DNA from: Streptacidiphilus jiangxiensis
GTDB taxonomy: Bacteria; Actinomycetota; Actinomycetes; Streptomycetales; Streptomycetaceae
DNA length: 64,000 nucleotides
NCBI RefSeq assembly: GCF_900109465.1
Contig: NZ_FOAZ01000013.1
Coordinates: 41,592 to 105,591 of the forward strand
Direction of reading: 5' to 3'
Shown: in pieces, positions 1 through 8,952 of the stretch
Layout of the letters: the number at the start of each line of letters is the position of its first letter
Numbering within the stretch: position 1 is the first letter of the stretch
Notes under the pieces: model-generated
What the model was told of the DNA's origin: nothing
Databases searched by the model: none
Seen by the model: only the letters and a program-made list of their open reading frames with translations
Made by a program: the position numbers and the translations under genes

Positions 1-447
1 CCCGATGTCGCCGCGCGCGATCACCTCCCGCATCTGCCGGACCACACCCATGTGCCGCATGTTGTGGCCGACGTAGAGGCGGGTCCCCGTCTCGTACGCG
101 GCCCGCAGGATGGCGTCGCAGCCCTCCACCGTGATGTGCATAGGCTTTTCGAGATAGACGGGCTTGCCCGCGCGCAGGCAGTCGACGGCGATCCGCTCGT
201 GGGTGTCGTCCGGGGTCACCACCAGGACCGCGTCCAGGTCGTCGCGGGTGAGCAGCTCCCGGTGGTCGGTCACCGCGTCCTGCGGCTTCAGCGAGTCGAA
301 CCGCTCCAGGCCGCGGCGCAGCGCCGCGGGGTCGTTGTCGCAGACGGCCGCGACCACGGTGCCGCGACCGGGACGGTGGGCGGCGGCGGGCAGGGAGATG
401 CGCAGGCCCAGACCGATGACGCCGAGGCGCACGTCTTCCACGGTCAC
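1..447 (-). CDS. Gfo/Idh/MocA-family NAD(P)-dependent oxidoreductase, partial (C-terminus outside window)
   Basis: The visible 149 codons translate to the N-terminal Rossmann half of a Gfo/Idh/MocA dehydrogenase: it starts VTVEDVRLGVIGLGLR, has the nucleotide-binding GLGLRI segment near residue 10 and the family hallmark EKP (YLEKPM) near residue 110. These enzymes oxidise sugars, inositols or related polyols. I chose the GTG at 447 because GAAAGGAA lies just upstream. It begins about 40 bp after the stop of a sugar-ABC permease on the same strand, so it is probably the last visible gene of that import operon and works on the imported sugar. The substrate cannot be told from the sequence, and the catalytic C-terminal domain lies beyond base 1. 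Confidence 0.88.
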   Translation of the reverse strand, partial: MTVEDVRLGVIGLGLRISLPAAAHRPGRGTVVAAVCDNDPAALRRGLERFDSLKPQDAVTDHRELLTRDDLDAVLVVTPDDTHERIAVDCLRAGKPVYLEKPMHITVEGCDAILRAAYETGTRLYVGHNMRHMGVVRQMREVIARGDIG

Positions 448-487
448 AGAGTTCCTTTCACGAAGGGGTGCCGCTCCGGACGGGGTG

Positions 488-1360
488 TCACTTGGAGCCG
501 GTGAAGGCGATGCCTTCGGTGATGCGGCGCTGCGCCATGATGAACAGCAGGATCATCGGCAGGCTGGCCAGCAGCGAGCCGGCCATCAGCACGGGGTAGT
601 CGGTGCTGTGCTCGCCCTGCAGCGTGGCCAGGCCGACCGAGAGCGGCATCTGGTTGGCGTCGTTGGCGACCACCAGCGGCCAGAGCAGGTCGTTCCAGGA
701 CCAGAGCACGGTCAGCACGCCGAGCGAGATCAGTCCGGGCCTGGCCAGGGGCAGCATCACCGACCAGAAGATCCGCACCGGTCCCGCGCCGTCGAGCCGG
801 GCCGCCTCCTCCACGTCCAACGGGAGCGAGAGGAAGAACTGCCGCAGCATGAAGGTCCCGAAGGCGCTGAAGAGGCCGGGCAGCACGATGCCGGTGAGGG
901 TGTTGAGCAGGCCGAGGTGCATCAGGATCTGGTACTGCGGCAGCAGGTAGACCTGGCTGGGCACCATCAGCACGGCGAGCAGCAGCACGAAGATCGTGTT
1001 GCGTCCGGGGAACCGCAGCCGGGCGAAGGCGTAGGCGGCCATCGAGCAGAAGAGCAGTTGCGCCGCGACCCGGACCACGGTGATCAGCACGGTGTTCAGG
1101 AACTGCCGCAGGAACGGCATGCTGGTGAACACCTCGGAGTAGTTGGACCAGCGCCAGCCGGGAACGAAGTCCGGTGGCACGCTGGTCGCCTGGGCGGGCG
1201 ACTGCAGCGAGGTCAGCAGCTGCCAGAAGAACGGGGCGATCATGGCCGCCGCGCCGATCGCCAGGACGACGTGGACCGGCCAGAGCCGCTGCCCACCGAG
1301 CCGTTGCCCGCCGAGCCGCCGCCCACCCAGCCGCTGCCCGCTGATCTGCGGACTACTCAT
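488..1360 (-). CDS. Carbohydrate ABC transporter permease (MalG/CUT1 type)
   Basis: The protein has 290 aa with about six hydrophobic segments and the cytoplasmic EAA loop typical of the MalG subfamily (EEAARLDGAGPVRIF near residue 190), which docks on the ATPase. The N-terminus carries a short repeated arginine-glycine stretch (LGGRRLGGQRLGGQRL) before the first membrane span; this may be genuine or may mean that the start lies further in. It overlaps the upstream permease by 8 bp, which indicates translational coupling. No ATP-binding gene is in view, as is common for CUT1 systems in Streptomyces that share the MsiK ATPase. The sugar is unknown. Confidence 0.93.
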   Translation of the reverse strand: MSSPQISGQRLGGRRLGGQRLGGQRLWPVHVVLAIGAAAMIAPFFWQLLTSLQSPAQATSVPPDFVPGWRWSNYSEVFTSMPFLRQFLNTVLITVVRVAAQLLFCSMAAYAFARLRFPGRNTIFVLLLAVLMVPSQVYLLPQYQILMHLGLLNTLTGIVLPGLFSAFGTFMLRQFFLSLPLDVEEAARLDGAGPVRIFWSVMLPLARPGLISLGVLTVLWSWNDLLWPLVVANDANQMPLSVGLATLQGEHSTDYPVLMAGSLLASLPMILLFIMAQRRITEGIAFTGSK

Positions 1361-2333
1361 AGTGCACCCACTTCTTCTGCAGTCGGAACTGGACGGCGGT
1401 GAGCACCAGCAGCACCGCCATCAGCACGACCGCGATCGCACAGCCCATCCCCTGCCGGTTGTCGAGGAAGACGTCCTCGTAGAAGAGGTAGGCGATGGTC
1501 TTGCTGCCGGCCAGGGCCGGGTTGGCCCGGCCGAGCATCATCAGCACGGTGTCGAACATCTGCAGCCCGCCGATGACGGTGAGCACCGAGACGAAGAAGA
1601 TGCTCGGACTGAGCAGCGGCAGCGTGATGGAGAAGAACTGTCGGACCCGGCCCGCGCCGTCGAGCTCCGCCGCCTCGTAGTAGTGGCGCGGGATGCCCTT
1701 GAGACCCGCCGAGAAAATGATCATGTTGTAGCCGAGGCTGGACCAGATGCCGACCACGGCCATCGCGTACACGGTGAACCTGGGGTCCGAGACCCAGTGC
1801 GGGCCGTGGACGCCCACCAGCGACAGCAGGTAGTTGATCAGGCCGTAGTCGCCGTTGTAGAGCCAACGCCAGACCATGGCCACCGCGGCGGGCATGCTGA
1901 CCACCGGCAGGAAGTAGAGCGTCCGGTAGAGCCCGACATGCCGGCCCCGCAGTTGGTTGAGCAGAGCCGCGAGGACGATCGAGAACGGGATCGCCAGCAG
2001 CATCAGCAGCGAGTAGAGCACCGTGTTCCAGGCCGCCTTGGGCAGCTGCGGATCGCTCAGGAAGGCACGGTAGTTGGCAAGGCCGACCCACTGCTGACCG
2101 CCGAAGACGCCCCAGGTGGTGAAGCTGTAGTAGCAGGACTGGGCGATGGGCCAGAGATAGAAGCAGGCGAGCCCGGCGACCAGCGGCAGGATCATCAGGT
2201 AGCCCCAGATCCATTCGCGCGGGTGCCCGTTCTGCTCGCCCACCCGCACGCCGAGCCTGCGGCGAGGCCCCGTGGCCGCAGCCGCGGGAACGGCGGCGGG
2301 GGCGGAGGGTGCTTTGGCGAGGGCCACGGTCAC
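1353..2333 (-). CDS. Carbohydrate ABC transporter permease (MalF/CUT1 type)
   Basis: The protein has 326 aa with six or so membrane spans and the EAA loop YYEAAELDGAGRVRQFF near residue 220, the signature of MalF-like integral subunits. It pairs with the MalG-like subunit encoded next. Its start overlaps the stop of the sugar-binding lipoprotein gene by 4 bp (ATGA), and its own end overlaps the next gene by 8 bp, so the three import genes are translationally coupled. The cytosolic N-terminus before the first span is alanine- and proline-rich. Confidence 0.93.
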   Translation of the reverse strand: MTVALAKAPSAPAAVPAAAATGPRRRLGVRVGEQNGHPREWIWGYLMILPLVAGLACFYLWPIAQSCYYSFTTWGVFGGQQWVGLANYRAFLSDPQLPKAAWNTVLYSLLMLLAIPFSIVLAALLNQLRGRHVGLYRTLYFLPVVSMPAAVAMVWRWLYNGDYGLINYLLSLVGVHGPHWVSDPRFTVYAMAVVGIWSSLGYNMIIFSAGLKGIPRHYYEAAELDGAGRVRQFFSITLPLLSPSIFFVSVLTVIGGLQMFDTVLMMLGRANPALAGSKTIAYLFYEDVFLDNRQGMGCAIAVVLMAVLLVLTAVQFRLQKKWVHYE

Positions 2334-3598
2334 CCCTTCGCCAGGTCGGCGTTCATCGTGGAGGTCAGCTGCTGCGCGCCCGCGCTCAGGCTGAGCTTGC
2401 CGCCCCAGATCTGGTCGAGCAGGGCCTGGTTGTCGGTGATCCAGGGGCCGCTGTTCGCCGAGACCGGGTACGGCACCGCGTACTTCAGCTCGTCGACGAA
2501 GGTCTGCAGGTGGAACTGGGGGACGGCCTTCACCCAGCCGTCGGAGAGGCCCTGGTAGGCCGGGATGACCGCGCCGCTGGCCGCCTGGATCCGGTTGGCC
2601 TGCTCGCTGCCGAGGAACTTGACGAACTGCCAGGCAGCGGCGGCATGCGGGGTCTTGGCGTAGATGACGTTCGCCAGGCCGTTGATCACGGTGGCCCGGC
2701 CGGCGGGCCCGGCGGGCAGCGGCGCGACGTCGGCGTCGAGACCCGGTGCGTTCTTGTAGGTCAGCGTGTCCCAGTCGCCGTCGGTGAACATGGCCACCTT
2801 GCCGGAGGCGAACAGCTGGGAGGGGTCCGTGTCGGTCATCTGCTGGGCGGTGGGCGAGGTCTTGTACTTGGTGATGAAGTCCAGGGCGTACTGGAGCCCG
2901 GCGAGGGTCTTGGCATCGCCGAAGCCGGCGGACTTCTTGTCGGCGGAGATGACGTTTCCGCCCGCCTGGTAGATGTCGTTGTACAGGTTCTCCTGGGTCC
3001 AGTCAGGAGAGGCGATGCCCCAGACACCCTTGGCCGGACTGGTCAGCTTCTGGGAGGCGTCGATGACGTCCTGCCAGGTCCAGGAGGCCGTGGGGTACTT
3101 CACCCCGGCGGCGTCGAAGAGCTTCTTGTTGTACCAGAGCCCGATGGTGTCGAAGTCCTTCGGCATGCCGTACTGCTTGCCGCCGACGGTGTAGATCGAG
3201 TTCAGCGAGGCCGGGAAGGGCTTGTTGTCGAAGCCCGACTCGTCCGAGAGCGGCAGCAGTTGGCCCTGGCCGGCGTAGAGACCGATCCGGGTGGTGCTCA
3301 TCCAGAAGACGTCCGGGGCGGTGCCGGAGGCGGCCTCCGTCTGCAGCTTGGTCCAGTAGTCCGCGTTCGGCGTCAGCTCGACGTCGACGGTGATGTTCGG
3401 GTGCAGCTTCTCGAAGGCGTGGGCGATCTGCTGCATCGCGGGCTTCTGGTTGGGGTCCCAGATGCCGTAGGTGAGGGTGACCGGACCGTTGGCGTCGCTG
3501 CCGGATCCCGCGCCGGCCGACGAGCAGCCGGAGGCGGCGGCCACGAGCACGGCGGCGCAGAGCAGCGCCGGCACGGTTCTGGTGATCTTCGATCCCAT
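2330..3598 (-). CDS. Extracellular sugar-binding lipoprotein of an ABC importer
   Basis: The protein has 422 aa. It begins with a lipoprotein signal peptide with a lipobox AASGC around residues 21-25, so the mature protein is anchored at Cys25 outside the membrane. The rest is a type-1 solute-binding fold (SBP_bac_1) with PDVFWM, GLWYNKKLFDAAGV and GKVAMFTDGDW segments typical of CUT1 sugar-binding proteins. It is the first gene of the import operon; the AT-rich stretch upstream (3601-3780) is the likely promoter and operator. Substrate class (oligosaccharide or glycoside) is inferred from family only. Confidence 0.93.
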   Translation of the reverse strand: MGSKITRTVPALLCAAVLVAAASGCSSAGAGSGSDANGPVTLTYGIWDPNQKPAMQQIAHAFEKLHPNITVDVELTPNADYWTKLQTEAASGTAPDVFWMSTTRIGLYAGQGQLLPLSDESGFDNKPFPASLNSIYTVGGKQYGMPKDFDTIGLWYNKKLFDAAGVKYPTASWTWQDVIDASQKLTSPAKGVWGIASPDWTQENLYNDIYQAGGNVISADKKSAGFGDAKTLAGLQYALDFITKYKTSPTAQQMTDTDPSQLFASGKVAMFTDGDWDTLTYKNAPGLDADVAPLPAGPAGRATVINGLANVIYAKTPHAAAAWQFVKFLGSEQANRIQAASGAVIPAYQGLSDGWVKAVPQFHLQTFVDELKYAVPYPVSANSGPWITDNQALLDQIWGGKLSLSAGAQQLTSTMNADLAKG

Positions 3599-3649
3599 GG
3601 TTCGGTCCCATCGGTCGTTGCGGTGAGGGCGTGACCGGGACAGTAGCCG

Positions 3650-3754
3650 AGCATTTATGCTGAGAACTAGCGTTAATTGAGCAAGAGTGCGCAGCCGAGA
3701 CCTCGTCGAGACATTTTCGTGACCCTACCGCCTGGTTAATATCAAAGTTATTGA
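3650..3754 (-). promoter_or_regulatory. AT-rich control region of the sugar ABC operon with two dyads
   Basis: This stretch is conspicuously AT-rich for the window. It holds AGCAT-TT-ATGCT (3650-3661) and TTAATATCAAAGTTATTGA (3736-3754), the latter with AATA/TATT half-sites 7 bases apart. ROK repressors bind AT-rich dyads, and the ROK gene lies directly upstream, so this is the likely operator. Binding is inference. Confidence 0.45.
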
Positions 3755-3780
3755 CGAAAGTACGCAAGCGGTCGAGCGTC

Positions 3781-4917
3781 TCAGGACGCGAAGAGCCGCC
3801 GTTCGGCCTCGTTGAGCCCGTGTCGGACCGCACCGAGGCAGACGGCGTCCGCGCCGAGCTCCGAGACCACGACCTCCGGCGGATAGAGGCAGACCGCGCT
3901 CAGGTGGTCGCCGACCGGCCCGGTGATCCACTCCCCCGCCTGGGCCAGCACGCCGCCGATCACCACCAGCTCCGGATCGAGCGGCGTCACCAGCGTGACC
4001 AGGGCCTCGGCCAGGTCCTTCGCCAAGGCCCCGAGAGCCCGCGCCGCCTCCGCGTCGCCCTGCTCGGCCCGGGTGAGGGCGAAGAGCGCCGCCTGCGCGG
4101 GAGCCCGCAGCTCCCCCGGGTCGACGGCCAGCGCGTACTCCATGACGTGCTGGAACGCCCGCCACTTGCCGTCGGGGTGCCCGCCCAGCTCGCCCGCCGC
4201 CGCGTTCGAGCCCCGGTACGGGACGCCGCCGAGCAGCAGCCCGAGCCCGATCCGACTGCCGGTGTGCAGGTAGAGCACCTCCGACCGGCCACGCGCGGCG
4301 CCGAGCCAGTGCTCCGCCAGCACCGCCAGCCGCATGTCGTTCTCGACCAGCACCGGCACCGCCAGCCGCCGGGCCAGCTCGGCCTGGAGCGCCACCCCGG
4401 TCCAGTCGGCCAGCACCACGCTCTTGACCACCCGGCCCTCGCCGTCGATCACCCCGGTGGTGCCGACACCGACCACGGTCAGCTGCCCGAGACCGATCCC
4501 GGCCTCCGCACAGGCCTCGGCGACCAGCCGCGCCACCGCGTCCAACCGATCCGCCGCCGGAAGGTCCCGAGGAACGCCGACGCTGCCGCGGGCCGTGACC
4601 CGCCCGCGCAGATCGGAGACCATCACGGTCAGGTGCGCCGCGCCGATCCCCACGCCCGCGACGTGACCCACCCCCGCCCGGAAGGCGAACCGCCGGGCAG
4701 GGCGGCCGCGCAGCCCTTCCGCCGCGCCGGCCGCGAACTCCTCGGCCTGCCCCTCCCGCAGCAGCGTCTCCATGACCGCCTCGGCGGTGGCCCGGGAGAC
4801 CTGTGCCGACCGGGCCAGCTCGGCCATCGTGGCGCTCTCGGTCTCGTGCAGGGCGCGCAGGATCGCCACCTGGTTCAACCGGCGCAGGAAACTCGCGTCA
4901 CCGCTCTCCCGTGCCAC
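3781..4917 (-). CDS. ROK-family transcriptional regulator
   Basis: The protein has 378 aa. An N-terminal winged helix-turn-helix (about residues 10-60, LNQVAILRAL and SQVSRATAEAVMETLLREG-like segments) is followed by a ROK sugar-kinase-like domain with GVGTTGVIDGEG, ENDMRLAVLAEHWLG and the AAAGELGGHP segment. It lacks the full set of cysteines of the classic ROK zinc site, so it may not bind zinc in the usual way. It lies upstream of, and co-directional with, the sugar importer, so control of that operon in response to the sugar is the simplest role. Confidence 0.9.
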   Translation of the reverse strand: MARESGDASFLRRLNQVAILRALHETESATMAELARSAQVSRATAEAVMETLLREGQAEEFAAGAAEGLRGRPARRFAFRAGVGHVAGVGIGAAHLTVMVSDLRGRVTARGSVGVPRDLPAADRLDAVARLVAEACAEAGIGLGQLTVVGVGTTGVIDGEGRVVKSVVLADWTGVALQAELARRLAVPVLVENDMRLAVLAEHWLGAARGRSEVLYLHTGSRIGLGLLLGGVPYRGSNAAAGELGGHPDGKWRAFQHVMEYALAVDPGELRAPAQAALFALTRAEQGDAEAARALGALAKDLAEALVTLVTPLDPELVVIGGVLAQAGEWITGPVGDHLSAVCLYPPEVVVSELGADAVCLGAVRHGLNEAERRLFAS

Positions 4918-5074
4918 GAACCCTCCCGCTGCCTCGCCCGGCTCGCGCCGCTCCCGGCCGCGACTGTTGATCCTAAACGCAGCTCGGCACCGCGAGGCCC
5001 ACCGATGACGTTCCGCGAGTGGCGCGAGGAGCGCCGGCGCCCGGTCCTGTTCGGCGGCGCACCACCGATCGGGC

Positions 5075-6778
5075 TCAGCTGTCGTCCGTCAGCCGCCTCC
5101 GCAGTTCGGTCTTGAGGACCTTTCCGGCCGGTGAGAGCGGGAACGCGTCCAGGAACTCCACAGCCCTGATGCGCTGGTAGGGCGCGACCCGTTCGGCGAC
5201 GTAGGACATCAGCTCCTGTGCCAGGGCCGAGGTGGCCGCGCCGGCCTCGGACTTGAGGACGACGAACGCGACCGGGACCTCTCCCGCGTCCGCGTCCGGC
5301 CGGCCGACGACCGAGGCCTGGGCCACCGCGGGGTGGGCGCGCAGGATGTTCTCCAGCGGGCCCGGATAGACGTTGTAGCCCTTGTAGATGAGCATGTCCT
5401 TGGCTCGGCCCACCAGGGAGAGCCAGCCCTCCTCGTCGACCGTGCCGAGGTCGCCGGTGCGCAGCCAGCCGTCGGCGTACTGCCCCGCGGTGAGCTCCGG
5501 GTGGCCGTGGTAGCCGCCGGTCGTCTGCGGCCCGCGCACCCACACCTCCCCCTGCGCGCCGCTCGGCACGGGAGCCGCGCCGTCGACCGAACGGATCTCG
5601 ATCTCGGTGTCGAAGATCGGCAGTCCGGTGCTGCCCGGCGGACGGGGCTGCGCGCTGTCCAGCGGGCTGATCGCCACGCCCATGGTGGCCTCGGTCAGCC
5701 CGTAGCCGTCGCTGATGACGGCGTTGGGCAGGATCTCGCGCAGCTCGTCGAGCACCGCCGGACTGATCGGCGCCGAGCCCGTGGTGACCAGACGGACGCA
5801 GGACAGGTCGCGCTCGCGGACGCCGGGGACCGCCAGCAGGGCGTGGCACAGGGCGGGCGCCCCGTTGATGGCGTGGACCCGGTGGCGCTCGACCGCGTCC
5901 AGGTAGCGGACCGGGTCGAACCGGCCGAACACCACCACGGTGACGCCGACGGCGGCGAAGCAGGACTGGGTCACCATGCCCATGCCGTGGAACAGCGGCG
6001 AGACCGAGATGCCGGTGGCGCCGCCGACCGGGATGTGGTGCTCGGTGACGGCCTCGGGCACGGGGCGCAGGTGGATCCGGCCCTCGGGGTCGGCGTGCGG
6101 GGTGGCGGCGCTGCGCCAGCAGGCGACCTGCAGCACGTTGGTGATGAGGTTGCGGTGCAGCACCCGCACAGCTTTCGGCACGCCGGTGGTGCCGCCGGTG
6201 AAGGCCAGGTGCGCGACGGAATCACCGTCCAGCTCCGCCGGGGGCATCGGCTCGGACTCCAGGAGTTCCGCGAGGGAGACCGCGGAGCCGGGGAACCGCG
6301 GCACCTCCCGGAGTGAGGGGCCGGGCGCCGCCTCGGTGGTCGGGGCCACCACCGCCAGGCGCACCGCAGGCAGGTCGGCCACGGCCGCGACCAACTGCGC
6401 CGCGACCGCCGGGTGGGTGACGGCGGCGACGGCGCCGGAGTCCTGGAGTTGTTGCCGGACCGCCGACGGTGGCTGCGTCGGGTTGACCGGCACCACAACC
6501 GCACCGGCGAACAGGACGCCGTAGTAGGAGACGGTGAACCAGAGTGAGTTGGGCAGGTGGACGGCGACGGCCTCGCCGGGGCGCACTCCCCTCTCCCTGA
6601 GCCCCTGCGCGACCCGCAGGGCACGGTCGTACAGCTCGGAGTAGGTGAGCTGCTCCGCACCGTCGATCAGCGCGATGCGGTCGGAATAGCGGTGCGCGCT
6701 GCCGGCGAGCAGGTCGGCGACCGTGCCCGCCGGATAGTCGAGGCTGCGCGGCAGGCCCTTGGGCCAGGCGGTGCTCAT
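5075..6778 (-). CDS. Acyl-CoA synthetase (AMP-forming, FadD-like)
   Basis: The protein has 567 aa if started at the ATG at 6778, which has GGGAG upstream; an upstream in-frame start at 6820 would run into the preceding gene. The ANL-superfamily signatures are intact: P-loop FTGGTTGVPKAV near residue 195, DGYGLTEATMG, GWLRTGDLG, the hinge GRAKDMLIYKGYN, and the adenylation lysine in SPAGKVLKTELR near the C-terminus. It should activate a carboxylic acid to its CoA thioester. The closest relative in the window is the ligase half of the 38-41.6 kb fusion protein (shared KAVRVLHRNL segment). It is the last gene of the thiolase-crotonase-ligase operon. Confidence 0.92.
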   Translation of the reverse strand: MSTAWPKGLPRSLDYPAGTVADLLAGSAHRYSDRIALIDGAEQLTYSELYDRALRVAQGLRERGVRPGEAVAVHLPNSLWFTVSYYGVLFAGAVVVPVNPTQPPSAVRQQLQDSGAVAAVTHPAVAAQLVAAVADLPAVRLAVVAPTTEAAPGPSLREVPRFPGSAVSLAELLESEPMPPAELDGDSVAHLAFTGGTTGVPKAVRVLHRNLITNVLQVACWRSAATPHADPEGRIHLRPVPEAVTEHHIPVGGATGISVSPLFHGMGMVTQSCFAAVGVTVVVFGRFDPVRYLDAVERHRVHAINGAPALCHALLAVPGVRERDLSCVRLVTTGSAPISPAVLDELREILPNAVISDGYGLTEATMGVAISPLDSAQPRPPGSTGLPIFDTEIEIRSVDGAAPVPSGAQGEVWVRGPQTTGGYHGHPELTAGQYADGWLRTGDLGTVDEEGWLSLVGRAKDMLIYKGYNVYPGPLENILRAHPAVAQASVVGRPDADAGEVPVAFVVLKSEAGAATSALAQELMSYVAERVAPYQRIRAVEFLDAFPLSPAGKVLKTELRRRLTDDS

Positions 6779-6794
6779 GGTCGGAACTCCCTGG

Positions 6795-7559
6795 TCAGTT
6801 GCTGCTCCAGCGGGGGGCACGCTTCTCGGCGAACGCGAGGGCGCCCTCCTTGGCGTCCGGTGAGGCGAAGACCTCGGCGCAGGCGGCGGTGTTGCGGGCC
6901 CACACCTCCTCGGCCGGCCAGTCGCCGGACGAGGCGAGGATCGCCTTGCTGACCCGCACCGCCAGCGGGCCGTTGGCGGCGATCTGCCGCGCGAGCGCGA
7001 GCGCGCCGTCCAACGCCTCGCCCGTTGAGGTGAGTTCGTTGACCATGCCGAGCTCGTACGCGCGCCGGGCAGGCATGAAGTCGCCGGTCAGGGCGTACTG
7101 CATGGCCACCGCGTAGGGAATGCGCCGGGGCAGTCGGACCAGGCCGCCACCGGCGGCGACCAGCCCGCGCTTGGTCTCCGGCAGGCCGAAGACCGCACTC
7201 TCGGCGGCGACGATCAAGTCGCAGGCGAGCGCCAGCTCGCTGCCGCCGCCCAGGGCGTAGCCCTCGACCGCGGCGATCAGCGGCTTGACCGGCGGGGTCT
7301 CGGTGACGCCGCAGAAGCCCCGGCCCGGGATGCCCGAACGCTCGCCCGCCGCCAGCGCCTTGAGGTCCGCGCCGGCGCAGAACGAGCCGCCCGCGCCGGT
7401 GATCACGCCGACGACGAGGTCGTCCCGGGCGTCCAGCTCGTCGACGGCGGCGGCGACCGCCTCGGCCACGGCGCGGTTGACGGCGTTGCGCGCCTCGGGG
7501 CGGTTGATGGTGATGACGGCGACGCCGTCCTCGAACGACGTCAGAACCGGATCCGACAT
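6795..7559 (-). CDS. Enoyl-CoA hydratase/isomerase (crotonase family)
   Basis: The protein has 254 aa, the usual crotonase length. It shows NRPEARNAVN, the oxyanion-hole segment AGGSFCAGADLKALA near residue 62 and EGYALGGGSELALACDL near residue 105. The catalytic acids of the hydratase are not both obvious: the second conserved position lies in LPETKRGLVAAGGG, so hydratase, isomerase or another crotonase reaction remains possible. It lies 16 bp upstream of the ligase and 63 bp after the thiolase, in the same operon. Confidence 0.9.
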   Translation of the reverse strand: MSDPVLTSFEDGVAVITINRPEARNAVNRAVAEAVAAAVDELDARDDLVVGVITGAGGSFCAGADLKALAAGERSGIPGRGFCGVTETPPVKPLIAAVEGYALGGGSELALACDLIVAAESAVFGLPETKRGLVAAGGGLVRLPRRIPYAVAMQYALTGDFMPARRAYELGMVNELTSTGEALDGALALARQIAANGPLAVRVSKAILASSGDWPAEEVWARNTAACAEVFASPDAKEGALAFAEKRAPRWSSN

Positions 7560-7622
7560 GGGTACCTCTTCGATCTCACGTGAGCGGGTGGTCAGTTGGT
7601 GCGGGCAGAGCTTCTGGTGCGG

Positions 7623-8798
7623 TCAGAGCAGTTCGAGGATGGTGGCGTTGGCCATGCCGCCCGCCTCGCACATCGCCTGCAGCCCGTAGCGGATGCCGTT
7701 GTCACGCATGTGGTGGACCAGGGTCGTCATCAGCCGGGCACCGGAGCCGCCGAGCGGGTGGCCGAGGGCCATCGCGCCACCGAGCGGGTTCATCCGCTCG
7801 TAGTCGGCGCCGGTCTCCTTGAGCCAGGCGAGCGTGACCGGGGCGAAGGCTTCGTTGATCTCGAACGCGCCGATGTCGCCGATCGACAGGCCGGACCGCT
7901 TGAGGGCCTTGGCGGTGGCCGGTGCCGGGCCGAGCGCCATGGTGACCGGGTCGCAGCCGGCGAGGACCGCGGTGTGGACCCGGACGATCGGGGTCCAGCC
8001 GTTCTGCCGTGCGATCTCGGGAGTGGTGATCAGCAGGGCGGCGGCGCCGTCGGAGATCTGCGAGGAGTTCCCGGCACTGACCAGGCCGTCCTGCTTGAAG
8101 GGGGTCTTCAGGGAGCCGAGCTTCTCCAGGGTCGACCCGCGCCGGACACCCTCGTCGGTGTCGAAGACGTGGGCGCTGCCGTCCTCGCGGGTGACGGTGA
8201 CCGGGGTGATCTGGGCGGTGAAGCGGCCCTCGTCGATGGCGCGGGCGGCGCGCTCGTGCGAGTCCAGGGCGTGCTGGTCCAACTGGGTGCGGGTCAGACC
8301 GTACCGTTCGGCGATCAGCTCGGCGCCGATGCCCTGGTCGAACGTGCCCGTCCCGTCGGGGAAGTACCGGCCGAGCACGGTCGGGCCGTAGGCCTCTCCG
8401 GCACCGGGGACGCTGCGGGACGCGCCCATCGGCACCCGGGTCATCGACTCGACGCCACCCGCGATCGCGATGTCGTACTGGCCCGCGGTGACCAACCCGG
8501 CCGCGAAGTGCACGGACTGCTGGGAGGAGCCGCAGGCCCGGTTGACCGACACACCCGGCACCGACTCAGGCCATCCGGCGGCCAGCACCGCGTACCGGCC
8601 GACGACGCCGGCCTGCTCGCCGACCTGCGAGACCGTCCCCCAGACCACGTCGTCGACGGTGGCCGGGTCCAGGTCGTTGCGCTCGGCCAGCGCCGTCAGG
8701 ACGTGGGCGGAGAGATCCACCGGGTGGATGCCGGAGAGGGAACCGCCGCGCTTTCCGATCGGGGTCCGGACGGCGTCGACGATGACTGCGTCACGCAT
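7623..8798 (-). CDS. Thiolase (acetyl-CoA acetyltransferase family)
   Basis: The protein has 391 aa from the ATG at 8798, which has an AAGGAG site; the upstream in-frame ATG lacks one. The nucleophilic cysteine lies in NRACGSSQQ near residue 88, and the C-terminal GHPLGGSGAR motif carries the catalytic His. The final catalytic Cys region reads QAMCEAGGMANATI rather than the common CxGGGxG form; that C-EAGG variant also occurs in catabolic thiolases. It should cleave 3-ketoacyl-CoA. It is the first gene of its operon and has its own operator and promoter (8836-8864). A close paralogue lies at 21493-22659. Confidence 0.93.
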   Translation of the reverse strand: MRDAVIVDAVRTPIGKRGGSLSGIHPVDLSAHVLTALAERNDLDPATVDDVVWGTVSQVGEQAGVVGRYAVLAAGWPESVPGVSVNRACGSSQQSVHFAAGLVTAGQYDIAIAGGVESMTRVPMGASRSVPGAGEAYGPTVLGRYFPDGTGTFDQGIGAELIAERYGLTRTQLDQHALDSHERAARAIDEGRFTAQITPVTVTREDGSAHVFDTDEGVRRGSTLEKLGSLKTPFKQDGLVSAGNSSQISDGAAALLITTPEIARQNGWTPIVRVHTAVLAGCDPVTMALGPAPATAKALKRSGLSIGDIGAFEINEAFAPVTLAWLKETGADYERMNPLGGAMALGHPLGGSGARLMTTLVHHMRDNGIRYGLQAMCEAGGMANATILELL

Positions 8799-8835
8799 GG
8801 GGTGCTCCTTGGAGCAGTAGGGCCAGGGCAGCAAT

Positions 8836-8864
8836 AAGTTAAGTCAAGCTAACCTTGCTGTCCA
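8836..8864 (-). promoter_or_regulatory. Regulon operator A with leftward promoter TGGACA-N17-TAACTT
   Basis: On the minus strand TGGACA (8864-8859), 17 bases and TAACTT (8841-8836) form a promoter for the thiolase operon. The 17-bp operator AGTTAAGTCAAGCTAAC (plus strand 8837-8853) fills the spacer and covers the -10. The same arrangement recurs at 23904-23932 and 41731-41759. The predicted transcript start is about 30 bases before the ATG. Promoter function is inferred from sequence and recurrence. Confidence 0.72.
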
Positions 8865-8878
8865 GGGCCCATTCACCA

Positions 8879-8921
8879 TTGACAGAGCAGCACAGGCGCG
8901 CAAAAGTGAAGCCACACTAAC
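8879..8921 (+). promoter_or_regulatory. Regulon operator B with rightward promoter
   Basis: TTGACA at 8879-8884 is followed after 17 bases by AAAAGT (8902-8907). The operator AGTGAAGCCACACTAAC spans 8905-8921, overlapping the -10 and the likely start point. The distance from the first base of TTGACA to the operator is 26, identical to the copy at 16348-16390. It serves the SDR-crotonase-dehydrogenase operon starting at 8953. Confidence 0.7.
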
Positions 8922-8952
8922 TGTTGCAGAACTTCACAAAGGAGCGGCACCC

